Below, piece after piece: positions 53,965 to 64,000 of a DNA stretch of 64,000 bases. Source of the DNA: Voacanga thouarsii (Eukaryota; Streptophyta; Magnoliopsida; Gentianales; Apocynaceae); contig JANUWF010001101.1 of NCBI GenBank assembly GCA_026120185.1, forward strand, positions 1,178,001-1,242,000, written 5' to 3'. The notes below the pieces were generated by a model. The model saw only the letters and a list, made by a program, of their open reading frames with translations. It searched no databases and was not told where the DNA came from. The position numbers were made by a program, and so were the translations under genes. The first letter of the stretch is position 1; every line of letters starts with the position of its first letter.

Positions 53965-55711
53965 TGTAGAAGCCTCTGGATCAATGCCAGCAAGTCGATG
54001 GCTTCGTCTGGGCAAGAACACAGGCTTTCGATCTTTCGGAATATGATCAGTGCCTGATCAGCTGGTGAAAGCAATATAGGACAGAGAAGATTTACTCTTC
54101 TATTTTCTCTCCAACTAATTGCTACTAAGCAATTATCGAAGTTGTTCTCTGCTTCTTCTATTCTGAGTAGAACAAAGAATGTACAAAGAGATCGAAAGGA
54201 TAGCTAAAGAGAGAGTTCTAATTGTGCTTAAAGAGCAGAGTCCCGTGTATCTGTTCTATAAACTAAATCCCAATAGCCTTGTTAACCGGCTATCATACGG
54301 GAGTTCAAAATTTGAACATCACGGTAATCCTCAACCATTCACACAATAGCCTAAGATCCAGGTTTTGTTAAACCTTTAAGCATACCAAAGCTTAACCCAT
54401 GGGCCTATGGTCTAATTTATTGGATTAAGTCTTTAATTAATTTTAATTATTCCTGAACTAATAAAAATCCAATAGTCAAATTAATTAAATAACCCAAAAG
54501 GACCAGTTAAATCTTAAGCCTTTCTTAGTTCAGACCAGGCCAACCAAAATTTTTCAATATGGGCTCAAGCCCTGAATAATTAATTGACCAACTAAACTAA
54601 GTTAATATTTAATCCCCTCTTTAGACATTTTATTTTATTCAAGCCCAATAAATTAACCAGGCTACTTAAATAAAATAAAATCCATTTTATACAAGACCAA
54701 TTCCTTAACCCAAAACCGTTAGGACTTATGGGCTATTCCGAGAACCAAAAGACACATCGCCTTTGCTACTAAAATAACCAAAATACCTATGCTATATATA
54801 TAGTTGTATTTTACATTTTAAATATTTTCTAATATCACCATAAGAAAATATTAACCCAAAGGACAATGTCGCGTTAGCAAAGTCTCTGACCTACAGGCAT
54901 AATGACAAATATACTTTCTACATAACATCGTCCATTTAGAAAGGAAGGGTCTACTAATACCTCTCTAAATGACATACACCATCCTTAGCCTCTAGTTCAA
55001 TGATCCACGACTTCCCATAATGTTTCTGCTTTCCAAGGGAGATACACTAAAGCAAACATCTAAGTTATGTTTCCCAAGGCCCTACATTATTAGAGTATTC
55101 GAACAGTTAGAATGGGCGATATAGCGTAGAAATTATTTTGTACAAGTCTGTCTTGACTAACTAGTAGTGTATACCCAGCATACCAGTATATTAGTCCTAC
55201 GATAGAACCTCAACTATAATATATATACCAAAATATACACTTGCAGCTTCGCCAGACCACCAAATCGTACTCAAGCCGTAGGGTATAAGTCCACGCTGTA
55301 ATAGTAGTAGTCTGGGTTTCTACTAATATGGTACTTTTTAGAAACCAATAATACAAGTCTAATTTTATGTATTCAAAATACACTTATGTTATGAAATGAG
55401 AGGACTACTCACTGGCTAAAGATAAGCTATTTTTGATTTGGAATTCATAACACAATAACTGTATTATGATGAGATTCTCATTCTCATCATCCAGTTAAGA
55501 ACAACAGTTTATGTGATAAGTAACCCGTGATCCATACCTTATTGTGAAAGACCTCCATTCACATAAATTACTTAAACACAATGGGTCTTTTCCAGTAAAA
55601 TCGAGCACAAAATAAAATGCAAAAACACAAACAATTAATGAGAATAAAACTTTTATTAATTTAATCAAAATTACATTAGAAATACAATCTTAGTAGGCAT
55701 ACATTCTAACA
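53965..55711 (-). repeat. 3' LTR of Copia-B (about 1.75 kb)
   Basis: On the minus strand it starts TGTTAGAATGTATGCC, the start of LTR B. The block near 54720-54850 (GGCTATTCCGAGAACC, AAGACACATCGCC) is shared with 33400-33500 and, in antisense, 39650-39740. At its 3' end a minus-strand frame (53827-54021) reads MFLPRRSHRLAGIDPEAST. Confidence 0.83.
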
Positions 55712-55728
55712 ATCTCCCACTTGCACTC
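55712..55728 (-). other. Polypurine tract of Copia-B
   Basis: The minus strand reads GAGTGCAAGTGGGAGAT directly before the LTR, like the Copia-1/2 tracts. Confidence 0.83.
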
Positions 55729-55734
55729 TAAGAC

Positions 55735-56186
55735 TATGTAAATCCATAGTTGCCTACCTCTATGACGTTTAAGTGTCTTTTGAAGACTCTCTTAGCTAAA
55801 GACTTGATGAATAGATCAGTTAGATTATTCCCTGAGGTAATCTATTCCACTATGACTCCCAATTTATGAATAAATTTTCAGATCAAGTGGTACTTCCTAT
55901 CTATATGCTTCCCCTTCTTGTAATTCCTGGGTTCTTTAGATTGTAAGTCTACGCCTATATTGTCGCAATACATCGCAATTGGTTTATCCATCTGTGGCAC
56001 GACTCCAAGTTCTGTGAAAAACTTCCAGAGCCAAATTGCTTCCTTAGATGCCTCTGAAGCTACCACATACTCAGCTTCTATGGTTGATTCAGTAATATAA
56101 GATTGCTTAATACTCCTCTATAAAATAGCTCCTCCAGATAAGATAAAGACATATCCAATAGTGGGTTTTCTTTCATCCTTATCTGC
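55735..56186 (-). pseudogene. Copia-B RNase H
   Basis: The open piece 55878-56066 carries VASEASKEAIWLWKFFTELG and MYCDNIGVD, with the CDN motif, then HIDRKYHLI. Flanking parts carry stops, including one right after KYHLI. It is the C-terminal end of Pol. Confidence 0.8.
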
Positions 56187-56989
56187 TTAGAAGTCTGAAT
56201 CTATGTATCCTATAGGAACTAAGTCAATAGCCCTGTAAACTAGCATATAATTTCTTGTTCCCTTAAGATACTTGAGAATATACTTTACAGTTTGCCAATG
56301 AACCTCCCTAGGGTTTGATTGATATCTATTGACTAAGCCTACACCAAAGCGGATATATGACATAGTACACAGCATGTCGTACATGAGACTTCTTACAGTT
56401 GAAGCATAGGAAATCCTGCTTATCTTGCCTTTTTCTTCTTGAGACTTAGGATAGTCTTTTGAAGAAAGAAACAACCTATGTCTGCAAGGGATTAGAGCTC
56501 CTTTGCATAAGTCTGTGTTGAACTTAGCCAATATCTTGCCAATGTATGTGGCTTGGGATAAACCTAATATTCTCTTCTTCCTGTTTCTAAGAAGCTTAAT
56601 CTCAAAAATATAATTGGCTTCTCCCAACTCCTTCATATTGAATTGGCTTGATAGCCAAACCTTAGTAGATAACAATGTCCTTACATCATTCCCAATGAAT
56701 GGAATGTCATCCACATAAAGCATAAAAAAAACCACATTTATTCCATCCATTTTTCTGCACACACATGGTTCATCTTTGTTTTAAGTAAAACTGTAAGACT
56801 TTACAGGTTCATTAAAACGAATGTTCCATACTCTCGATGCCTGCTTAAGTCCATAGACGAACTTCTTAAGCTTACAAACCATATGTTCCTGGCCTTTAGC
56901 AATAAAGCCCTTCGATTGGCACATATAAATGTCCTTGCTAACCTGACCATGAAGAAAGACTGTCTTTACATCCATTTGCCATATCTCGT
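56187..56989 (-). pseudogene. Copia-B reverse transcriptase, central and C-terminal part
   Basis: 56781-56975 reads MDVKTVFLHGQVSKDIYMCQ and KKFVYGLKQASRVWNIRF. After one stop, 56187-56762 reads MCRKMDGINVVFFMLYVDDI, so the YVDD box is intact, then LSSQFNMKELGEANYIFEIK, SQATYIGKILAKFN and the LMYDMLCTMSYIRFGVG block. S2 interrupts it just upstream of MDVKT, at 56990. Confidence 0.86.
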
Positions 56990-58396
56990 TGATGCATAAA
57001 TTTTAGATGCATAAAAATCATCAAATTTAAATCCATCATTTAGTCAAGTTTTAATTAAAATATTAATCCCAAAATATACATACGATCAAGTATACTCATC
57101 GCAAGAATAGTATAAGGAATTAAAAAGTATCAATCCTCAAATGAACGAATACACACTAATCATTTTTCATTCATTGTTTAACTAACCAAATAAAGTGATA
57201 AAATAATAAAAATAAAAATAAAGAAATATATACAACTTAATGATGTAGGAATATGTAATTTAGACAATTACCTTAGAATACATGATAATGAATCATTTGG
57301 TAATTATCTCAAGTAATCATCATCTTGGTACTATAAAGGAATATAAAGTAAAATTCAATCATTTTTCAAGTCATGAATCTACTTATATAGACTCCATTTC
57401 TTTCCCAATCTATAAAATCACTATCTTTTGATTAAATTAGGAGATTTCTCAATTAAACCAACATAACCAAAACATGCATTAAACTTAATTCCTCATAATA
57501 TGAAATTAGCTAATGACCCTTTGCTCTAGGTGAAATCAACTAATATTTGATCACTTTAGTCCTTTAATCTTAACTTTGTTTCTCAATTCCATTAAAATTT
57601 GATAAACATGACATTAATGTAATAAACTCCTAACATCATTTCCCAAGTCAATTAGAAGAAACTGCATCAATAACCAATGATAACAAATAATCAAATAACA
57701 AATATGATAGAAATTTGATCAAATAACTCAATTAATACACAACTATGAATCCTAAAATAATGTCAAATTATAATTGAAACATTAAATACATCATTGTTTA
57801 AGAATAAGAAAACAAAGGTAAAACAAAGAACTCATAGACAAGCCTCCTTATTCTCTCTTGAAGACTTTTTTGAACAACCCTTCTTGAATGGTGAATCTCT
57901 CATTCTTTGAGTGATTTGCAACTTTAATTCTTGAATTCACTACTTTTCTTTTGTGTTTTCTCTTAGTTTTACAAGATTCTTTGATGCCAAATTCATTGCT
58001 TGAGAGTCTTGACCGAGTAGGATTTGAAAAATACCAAAATCTTTAGAAAATTACAAAATTCGTGCACAGAATTTCGCTTCTCCAGAGAGGACTTAGCACC
58101 GGGTCCAGTCGACCCACCTGGTGCCAGGTGTGCTCTATTCTTCCCCAAGGTTTTGCTCTATTTTTTCTCTGATTGGAACAGAATGGACTTGGCACCGAGT
58201 CCATTTTCCAAGCCTGCTGTGTTCTGAAATTTGCCACTTTTTGCTTGAAATCAACTTAAATCCGCTCAAATTTGTCAAAAATACTTTCTACAAATAAAAT
58301 GTCAAATAGGAAGGAATATGCCTAGTTATTACAACAAAAGTATCTCAATTTAACCATAAATAACTAGAAAAATAGTGATAATTTTAGCCCCTATCA
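56990..58396 (-). mobile_element. S2: Athila-like solo LTR in the Copia-B RT (1,407 bp)
   Basis: It runs from TGATGCATAAATTTTAG to GCCCCTATCA with a perfect TSD CTCGT at 56985-56989 and 58397-58401. It is of the family of the E1 LTRs. GC-rich palindromes are GGACTTAGCACCGGGTCC (about 58088), CACCTGGTGCCAGGTG (58118) and GGACTTGGCACCGAGTCC (58184). Confidence 0.93.
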
Positions 58397-58401
58397 CTCG
58401 T

Positions 58402-59095
58402 AGCCATAATGACATGCGACAACAAGGAGGATACGGATGGACTTAATCATGGTTTGCGGGAAAAAGTTTTTCTCATAATCGATTCCCTCTTTCTGAGTAA
58501 ACCCTTTCGTCACAAGCCAATCTTTGAAGGTTTTCACCTTTCCATCTACACCTCTCTTCCTCTTGTATGCCCAGTTACATCTAATGGGTTTTATCCCTTT
58601 AGGTGAAGCTACAATATCACAAGCCTGATTAAAGTATATAGACTCAATCTAAACTTCCATTGCTTCATGCCATAGGTTTGTATCGGTATTAGCAATAGCC
58701 TAATTGTATTTAATGGGATTCTATTCCTGATGGTTAAAGGCTAGGTAAAAAACCTCTTCAGTTCATCTTCTTGGAACCTTAGATTCCCTCCCACTACGAC
58801 GAAGCTCTCTTTGTACAAGTTTCTAAGGCTGTGTCTCTTGTTGTTTAATAATCGGGTGAAAAGAAGTTAATTCAGAAGATAACTTCTTCTTGAGTTCCAA
58901 CCTAGTTAAATCTTTTGTGGATGTACTTTGATTATTCTCCAAATATCTAGCATTAGTACTTACCAGTACTTTATGTTCCTTGGGATGATAAAAGTAACCA
59001 CCCTTACTTCCTTTGGGTACCCAACAAATTAGTATAATTCTAACCTTGGTTCTAATTTGTCTCACTTGATTAGTATATAAGTTGGAAAGCCCCAT
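58402..59095 (-). pseudogene. Copia-B integrase C-terminus and RT N-terminus
   Basis: Minus-strand reading of 58402-58640 gives the RT start (ASPKGIKPIRCNW, GVDGKVKTFKDW, KGFTQKEGIDYEKNF), joining the RT downstream of S2. 58823-59095 carries the post-core integrase part GSKGGYFYHPKEHKVLVSTN and ARYLENN. Stops lie between the pieces. Confidence 0.78.
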
Positions 59096-59560
59096 ATCTT
59101 GAGATAATTCAAATTTAGCTTACACCCAGTCCACATCTCATAGGGCATCTTAGATACTGGCTTGGAAGGCACCAAGTTCAGAATGTATGTCGTTGTTTTT
59201 AGGGTATATCCCCAAAAATAAATTGGAACAGTAGCATGAGACATCATGCTACGGACCATTTCCATTAATATCTTATTTCTTCTCCTAGCTACTTCATTCT
59301 ACTGGAGTGTCCTCGGTGCAAAGAGTTAGGATACTATCCCATGATGTACTATGTATTCCTTGAATTCACATTGGAGGTACTTTCCATCATGATCCGATCA
59401 TAAGGTCTTGATCAATTTACCTGTTCGACACTCCACTTCGACCTTAAACTCTTTGAACTTATCAAATAAATTAGACTTGTGCTTCATCTGGTAAATATAA
59501 CTATACCTTGTACAATCATATGTAAAAGTGATGAAGTACTCGAACTATTCTCTCGCTGGT
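59062..59560 (-). pseudogene. Copia-B integrase core, later part
   Basis: 59062-59265 reads MEMVRSMMSHATVPIYFWGY, YILNLVPSKPVSKMPYEMWT and LKIWGFPTYI, the standard end of the copia integrase core. 59266-59560 holds the second Asp region in broken frames, matching TLRSD.G.KYL.E. Confidence 0.75.
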
Positions 59561-60015
59561 GTAGACAAGGGACCGTACACATCAGTATACATAAGGCTCA
59601 ATATCTCCTTGGCTCTATCTGCCTTTTGGGTAAAAGATATTTTGGTCATCTTTCCCATTAGGTAGGATTCACACCAAGGCCAATTTTTCAATCTCAATGA
59701 GCCTAAATGCCTATCATAAATTAACCTTTGAATCCTGATTGAGTTAATGTGACTCAACCTTAGATGCCAAAGATATGAGTTATTGATATTGGTATTTTTC
59801 TTCTTACTTAAAGGTTCACTTTGAGCGTTATTTATTTGATTGTTTATAGCATTTATGAAGAACAAATTGCCATACATATGTCCAATACATAAAACTTTTC
59901 CTTTTCTACTGATAGTGATACCAGAATGGAAAGAAACAAAGTAACCATGATTTATTAGTTTTGCAACCGAAATCAAATTTTGTCTAAACCCAGGTACATA
60001 TAAAATATCCTTCAA
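59545..60015 (-). CDS. Copia-B GAG-pre-integrase and integrase N-terminus (156 aa fragment)
   Basis: It opens MKDILYVPGFRQNLISVAKL, the link from protease to GAG-pre-integrase. The zinc region is WHLRLSHINSIRIQRL and CESYLMGKMTK, with one CxxC Cys changed to Tyr. LMYTDVYGPLSTPARE is the start of the core with its first Asp. E3 lies 38 bp upstream. Confidence 0.83.
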   Translation of the reverse strand: MKDILYVPGFRQNLISVAKLINHGYFVSFHSGITISRKGKVLCIGHMYGNLFFINAINNQINNAQSEPLSKKKNTNINNSYLWHLRLSHINSIRIQRLIYDRHLGSLRLKNWPWCESYLMGKMTKISFTQKADRAKEILSLMYTDVYGPLSTPARE

Positions 60016-60053
60016 AATTACTACTTTATTACAATCAAATCTTAGTTCTAGTT

Positions 60054-61699
60054 TGATGCATGTTTTTTAGTATAGAAAATATTACCAACAAAGTACACAA
60101 TCAATCAAGCTTTAATTAAAATGCTAATCACTAAAACCACAATTACGTTCAAGTATTGAATCCATAAGAACTTAGGCTCCCACTAACTTTATCCAAATTT
60201 TTATTGTCTAACAAAAAAATAATAATAAAAGAATAAAAAGAAAAAATAAAGATAAAAAAATATATATATAACTCAAGGATGAAAGAATATGTAATTAGGC
60301 AAATATTCTTGAAAACATGACCATGAACTACTTAACAATTATCACAATCAATTATTATGTTGGCATAATGAAAGAATAAATTAGAACCACTTCATTTGCA
60401 ATACATGATTCCCTATCTTCTAAGTAATTTAATGAATATATTCTATCTCACTAATCTTACTCAAAAGATGCATTAAAATCAATCCTCATATAAATCTCTA
60501 TATTCTAGGTGATTTAAAACATGAAATTAGTCAATAAATCCATATTCTAACAATCATCAACTAACCTTTGATTACCAAGTTTTTAACAATTAACCCATTT
60601 TTCAATTAAGTTAAGAGATAACAAATACGAAATTAATTAATTGAAGTCATTATCAACCCATTTTTCAAGTAAGTTAATAACAAGAACCAACCAACCAACC
60701 AACTTCGTAATAAAAACAAGTAATTAAATACCAAGAAAAATAATCAAATTATCAAAAAGACTAAATTAACTTAATAAATCATGAATCCCAAAATAATGTC
60801 AAATTACAATGAAAGCATTAATTACATCATTATTCTAGAAAAAGAAAATAAAGGTAAAAGAAACAACTCATAGGCAAGCCTCTTTCTTTTTCATTGAAGA
60901 CTCTCTTGAACAATACTCCTTGATTTGATGAATTCCTCATTCAATGAGTGATTTTCTAATTTGATCCTTGAATTCATTACTTTCTCTTGTGTGTGTGTGT
61001 GTGTGTGTTTTTTTTTTTTGGTTTAAATAAGCTCCATTAATACCAAAATTCATGGCTTGAGAAGTTATGACCCAGTAGTATTTGAAAAATACCAAAACCC
61101 TTTGAAAAATACCAAATTATTACACAAACTGCCTCTAAGCAGAGTGGACCTGGTAGGGGATCCATTAAGCAGACCTAGCAGCGGGTCCAATATGATTTTT
61201 CCTCAATTTCCTCTGCCCTTGCTCTATTTTCCCAAAATTAACCCCCGACCAGCTCAGGTAGACCACCCGGCACCAGGTTAATACTAGAATCACACAATTA
61301 AGCTCCAAATTTCTAAATTTATGCATAAAAATATCAAAACACCTTTCTAAAGGAAAAATATAAAATATGAAGGAATATGACTAGTTATTATATCAAATTT
61401 ATCACAAAATAGTCTCAAATAAATAGAAAAATATAGGTAAATTTAGCTCCTATCAATTCTCCCACATTTAAGTTTTGCTTGTCCTCAAGTAAACAAGAAT
61501 TAGACACTAAGCATATGCGTAAGACAAAATAATTCTTCAATTTATCCTTAGCAAATTTATCCATAATAAAGGACAAATCTTCTTCCAAGCTCAAACACAA
61601 ACTTGTCATTCACTCAACCCTTTCAAAACCTTGTAGACTCTTGTATTAAATCAAACAATCCCAAGGCCATCAAAGTTAAGTTAAACAAGCTTATATGTA
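60054..61699 (-). mobile_element. E3: Athila-like element, 3' LTR and start of interior
   Basis: The LTR is 60054-61455 (TGATGCATG to GCTCCTATCA). It is followed at 61456 by ATTCTCCCACATTTAAG, which on the minus strand is a polypurine tract, and by the GAGGACAAGC motif typical of this family. Interior is thus present to its right, up to the E4 insertion at 61700. The left TSD would be TAGTT (60049-60053). Palindromes lie at 61144-61278. A (TG)n run lies at 60990-61008. The U5 block is poorly conserved here. Confidence 0.8.
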
Positions 61700-63406
61700 T
61701 GATGCGTATGGATTTGGGTATAAAAATCATATAAAAACTAAGCACATTCTCAATCAAGTTTACATTAAAATGTTAAAGCCCAAATTACACATATGAGCAA
61801 GCGTACTCATCATTAACAGAGCATAGGGTTCAAACAAGTGTCGATCCTCAAGGAACAAGTATGCATTAATCATTTTTTTTTTCATTGTTTAACCGACTCG
61901 ATAAAGTGAAAAAGAAATAAAATGGAAAAATAAAATAAAATAAAATATATACATATCAAGGATGGAGAATTATGTAACTCAAGCCATTGTTTTGACAATC
62001 ATGATCTTAAAGTACTCAACCATTATCATAACTAATTATTCCCTTGGCATCATGAAGAATTAAGATAGACTCACTTCTTTTTCAATCCATAAAATCACAA
62101 TCTGTTAGACAAATTAGCATCACATATTCTGTCTCAACTAATTCACCCAAAAGATGCATTAAACACAATCCTTGATTAAATTTTCATATTCTGGCAAACT
62201 TAAAACATGAAATTAACCAATGAATCCATATTCTGGCAGACATCAATTAACCCTCAATTTCCTAGTTCTTCAAAATTAACCTCTTTTTCAAGCAAGTTAA
62301 GAGACAACCAATTAATCTCGTAACAAGCACAAGTAATTAAATACCAAGAATAACAATCAATTAATCAAAAGATCAAATAACCTTAAAAACCGTGAATATC
62401 TAAAACAATGTCAAATTACAATAAAACAATTAATACATCATTATCAAGAAAAAGAAAACAAAGGAAAGAAATAGATATTCATAGACAAGCCTTCTTCTTC
62501 TTCCTTCGTAGACCTTCTTGTACAACCCTCCTTGAACTATTTATCTCGAGAAAATATTGGTGATGCAATCCAAAATATAACTAAGTCTCTACATTGTGCA
62601 CCCCCCCTTCTCTAGGGTAAATTAGCCTTTATTTATAGGCTCACAAAGTTCCTAAAAGAGTCCTAAATAAAGAAGAAGTAATTACCTAAAAATAATTCAA
62701 AACCAAAAAGGAATAGAAATTGCTAAAATAAAAACCTAAGAGAATTTAATGGTCCACCGTCTTTGACTTAACAATTGGAGAATTGGATTTTGACTTCAAT
62801 TTGATTTCTTGATTTAGACTTTAATTGGGATTTTTTCTTGTCGTTTTGTGCTGGAGCTTGTGGAATTCGAATTGTTGAATTTGCAGTTGTTGAAGTTGGC
62901 TTCCAATTGAAGCTGTGCGGAAGCCACCGAAATCTTTATCTTTGTTGCATCGGCTCAATTTGACAGACCGAAGCTGCTTCTCCTTTTTTGTTTTGCCTTT
63001 GCAATCGGCTCCAATTGAGCCATTGAATGAGCTGCTGCTGAAATTGCTTCCTTTTCCTTTTATGTTATGTCCGCTCGATTGGAGCCAACCGCCTGACATT
63101 CCTTTTCTTTTCTTTTGCTGTTGCTTTTCATTCCTTTGTTGCATTTTCTTCTTTTCCTCGGCCGTTTTTGTTGACTTCTATTTCTCATTTGCTTGGCCCC
63201 ACCAAAACTGTCTTTCTCTTGTTGTTATTGAAGATAAAATTGCGAGTGAAACATAGAAAAAAACCAGCCAAGGAACAACGAAAAAAAAGCAGGACACCTG
63301 CGTGAAGAAGAAAAAAAGAAAAAAAAAACATAATTTTTCCCTCATTACCTCTTCTTGTCCTCTAAATCGGCTGAACTGGAATATGTAGAACTGGGGTAGG
63401 CACGCT
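61700..63406 (-). mobile_element. E4: Athila-like LTR of the E2 kind, right end not seen
   Basis: It begins TGATGCGTATGGATTTGGG and follows the reverse of the E2 LTR through the U5 block (GTGTCGATCCTCAAGGAACA near 61838) and the region near 62480. The left TSD would be ATGTA (61695-61699). A TATA-like CCTATAAATAAAGG (minus strand) lies near 62628-62640. Palindromic CGGCTCCAATTGAGCC and GCTCGATTGGAGCC lie at 62958-63090. The E/K/Q-rich frames on both strands at 62821-63256 are shadows. A family-B LTR interrupts it at 63407. Confidence 0.65.
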
Positions 63407-64000
63407 TGTGGAAACCTCTGGTGCAATTCCTGCAAGCCTTCTACTTCTTCTTTGCATGTAGGTGAACGTCTAACTCTCGATCTTCCAGTATATGACCTGC
63501 CTAATATCGTTTTGGTGAAACAACCTAGGGGCCAAAGAATATTTTCTAGAGAAGGAGAGAAAAAAACGTCTGGATTTTTTCACAGGGAGGAAAACCCTAG
63601 AAAAAAATAACGTTGTTTTCTTTTATCCTGTTTAACCTAAATAAAACCCCTATGTTAAACTGGATTGGGCCAATGGATTCTTAGTTTAACCTTTTAGGCT
63701 TAATTAGTTATTCTAACTAAAACTAAATAAATGGCCCAATTAATAATTAATTTTCCAGCCCAAATAAACTAGTCCAATTAATTAAGCCTATATTAGTTTA
63801 GTCCCAAGTTAATCTTTAATTATTCAAACTGAGCCAAAACCCTGAATAATTAATTAACCCACCAAACTAATTTAATTAAATCTCTCTCTCCATGGACCTT
63901 TATTTTACTCTATCCCAATAATTAAATCAGGCCATTTAAATAAAATAAATTTCATTTAATTTAAGATCAATTCTTTAGCCCGCATTTAATTAGGACTCAC
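63407..64000 (-). repeat. Family-B LTR, cut by the window end
   Basis: It starts TGTGGAAACCTCTGG, aligned with the ends at 32545 and 53965. The block at 63830-64000 (CCCTGAATAATTAATTAACC, AATTAGGACTCAC) matches 33220-33400 and 54570-54725. A minus-strand frame at its end reads MQRRSRRLAGIAPEVST. No primer site lies to its left, so it is a solo or 3' LTR. Confidence 0.75.

Larger units (their letters stand above)
53965..60053 (-). mobile_element. Copia-B: Ty1/copia element, 5' part outside the window
   Basis: Minus-strand order: GAG-pre-integrase (59545-60015), integrase, RT (split by S2), RNase H, polypurine tract, 3' LTR (to 53965). The gag side is cut by E3 at 60054. It is a different lineage from Copia-1/2 by sequence, but its LTR is of the family of LTR B. 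The left end is set at TGTAGAAGCC (53965) by alignment with the exact end at 32545. Another TG start at 53926 is possible. Confidence 0.85.

Noticed and set aside
62821..63256. Opposing frames rich in K/Q and in F/C
   Set aside because: Low-complexity TTC/GAA-rich DNA gives both; no domain or conservation is seen.
63407..64000. 5' LTR of Copia-B
   Set aside because: No primer binding site lies directly to its left, and the sequence there is E4 LTR, so it is a separate family-B insertion.

Overview
This is nuclear DNA of a flowering plant, probably a eudicot. It is AT-rich, intergenic or pericentromeric in character, and built almost wholly of transposable elements. I see no intact host gene, rRNA gene or functional tRNA gene. 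The species cannot be named from the sequence. Nearly all coding traces are gag/pol remnants of Ty1/copia and Ty3/gypsy LTR retrotransposons with internal stops and frameshifts.

The window is a nest of insertions inside insertions. Most boundaries can be set to the base from TG...CA ends and 5-bp target-site duplications (TSDs). The ground layer is a plus-strand Ty3/gypsy element ('Gypsy-A', chromovirus/Tekay-like): LTR end 1-344, primer binding site 345-360, acidic pre-gag ORF 9561-9983, gag 10205-11160, protease 11225-11458, protease/RT 45106-46255. It is broken by three insertions: Copia-1 (393-9402, minus strand, TSD AAAGG), element E1 (11459-45105, minus, TSD ATGAT) and an LTR called E5 that starts at 46256 and runs out of the window under further insertions.

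E1 is an Athila-like element with no pol: LTRs, a decayed TGGCGCC-type primer site, an Athila-type Gag (42062-43403) and an ORF of the 'putative plant transposon protein' type. Its 3' LTR holds solo LTR S1 (11877-22663, TSD AATAT), which holds a 4.3-kb Tekay-like solo LTR (11929-16236, TSD CCCTT) and a CACTA DNA transposon (16851-21721, TSD AAT). Its ORF holds copia solo LTR C (25441-27196) and solo LTR B (27733-40635). LTR B holds complete Copia-2 (27979-39003, TSD AATCT), which holds another solo LTR (32545-34368, TSD GATAC). The deepest layer is the fifth.

E5 carries E2 (46591-53890, plus strand, TSD ATACC), a 7.3-kb pol-less relative of E1 with the same ORF almost open, then Copia-B (from about 53965, minus). 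Copia-B is split by solo LTR S2 (56990-58396, TSD CTCGT) and by E3 (from 60054). E3 is split by E4 (61700), and E4 by another family-B LTR (63407 to the window end).

The most interesting signals are the pol-less Athila-like family with its conserved ORF; sets of GC-rich palindromes in the U3 of its LTRs that recur in the leaders of unrelated copia elements; a short Arg-rich reading frame at the 3' end of family-B LTRs; and unidentified coding fragments inside the CACTA element.
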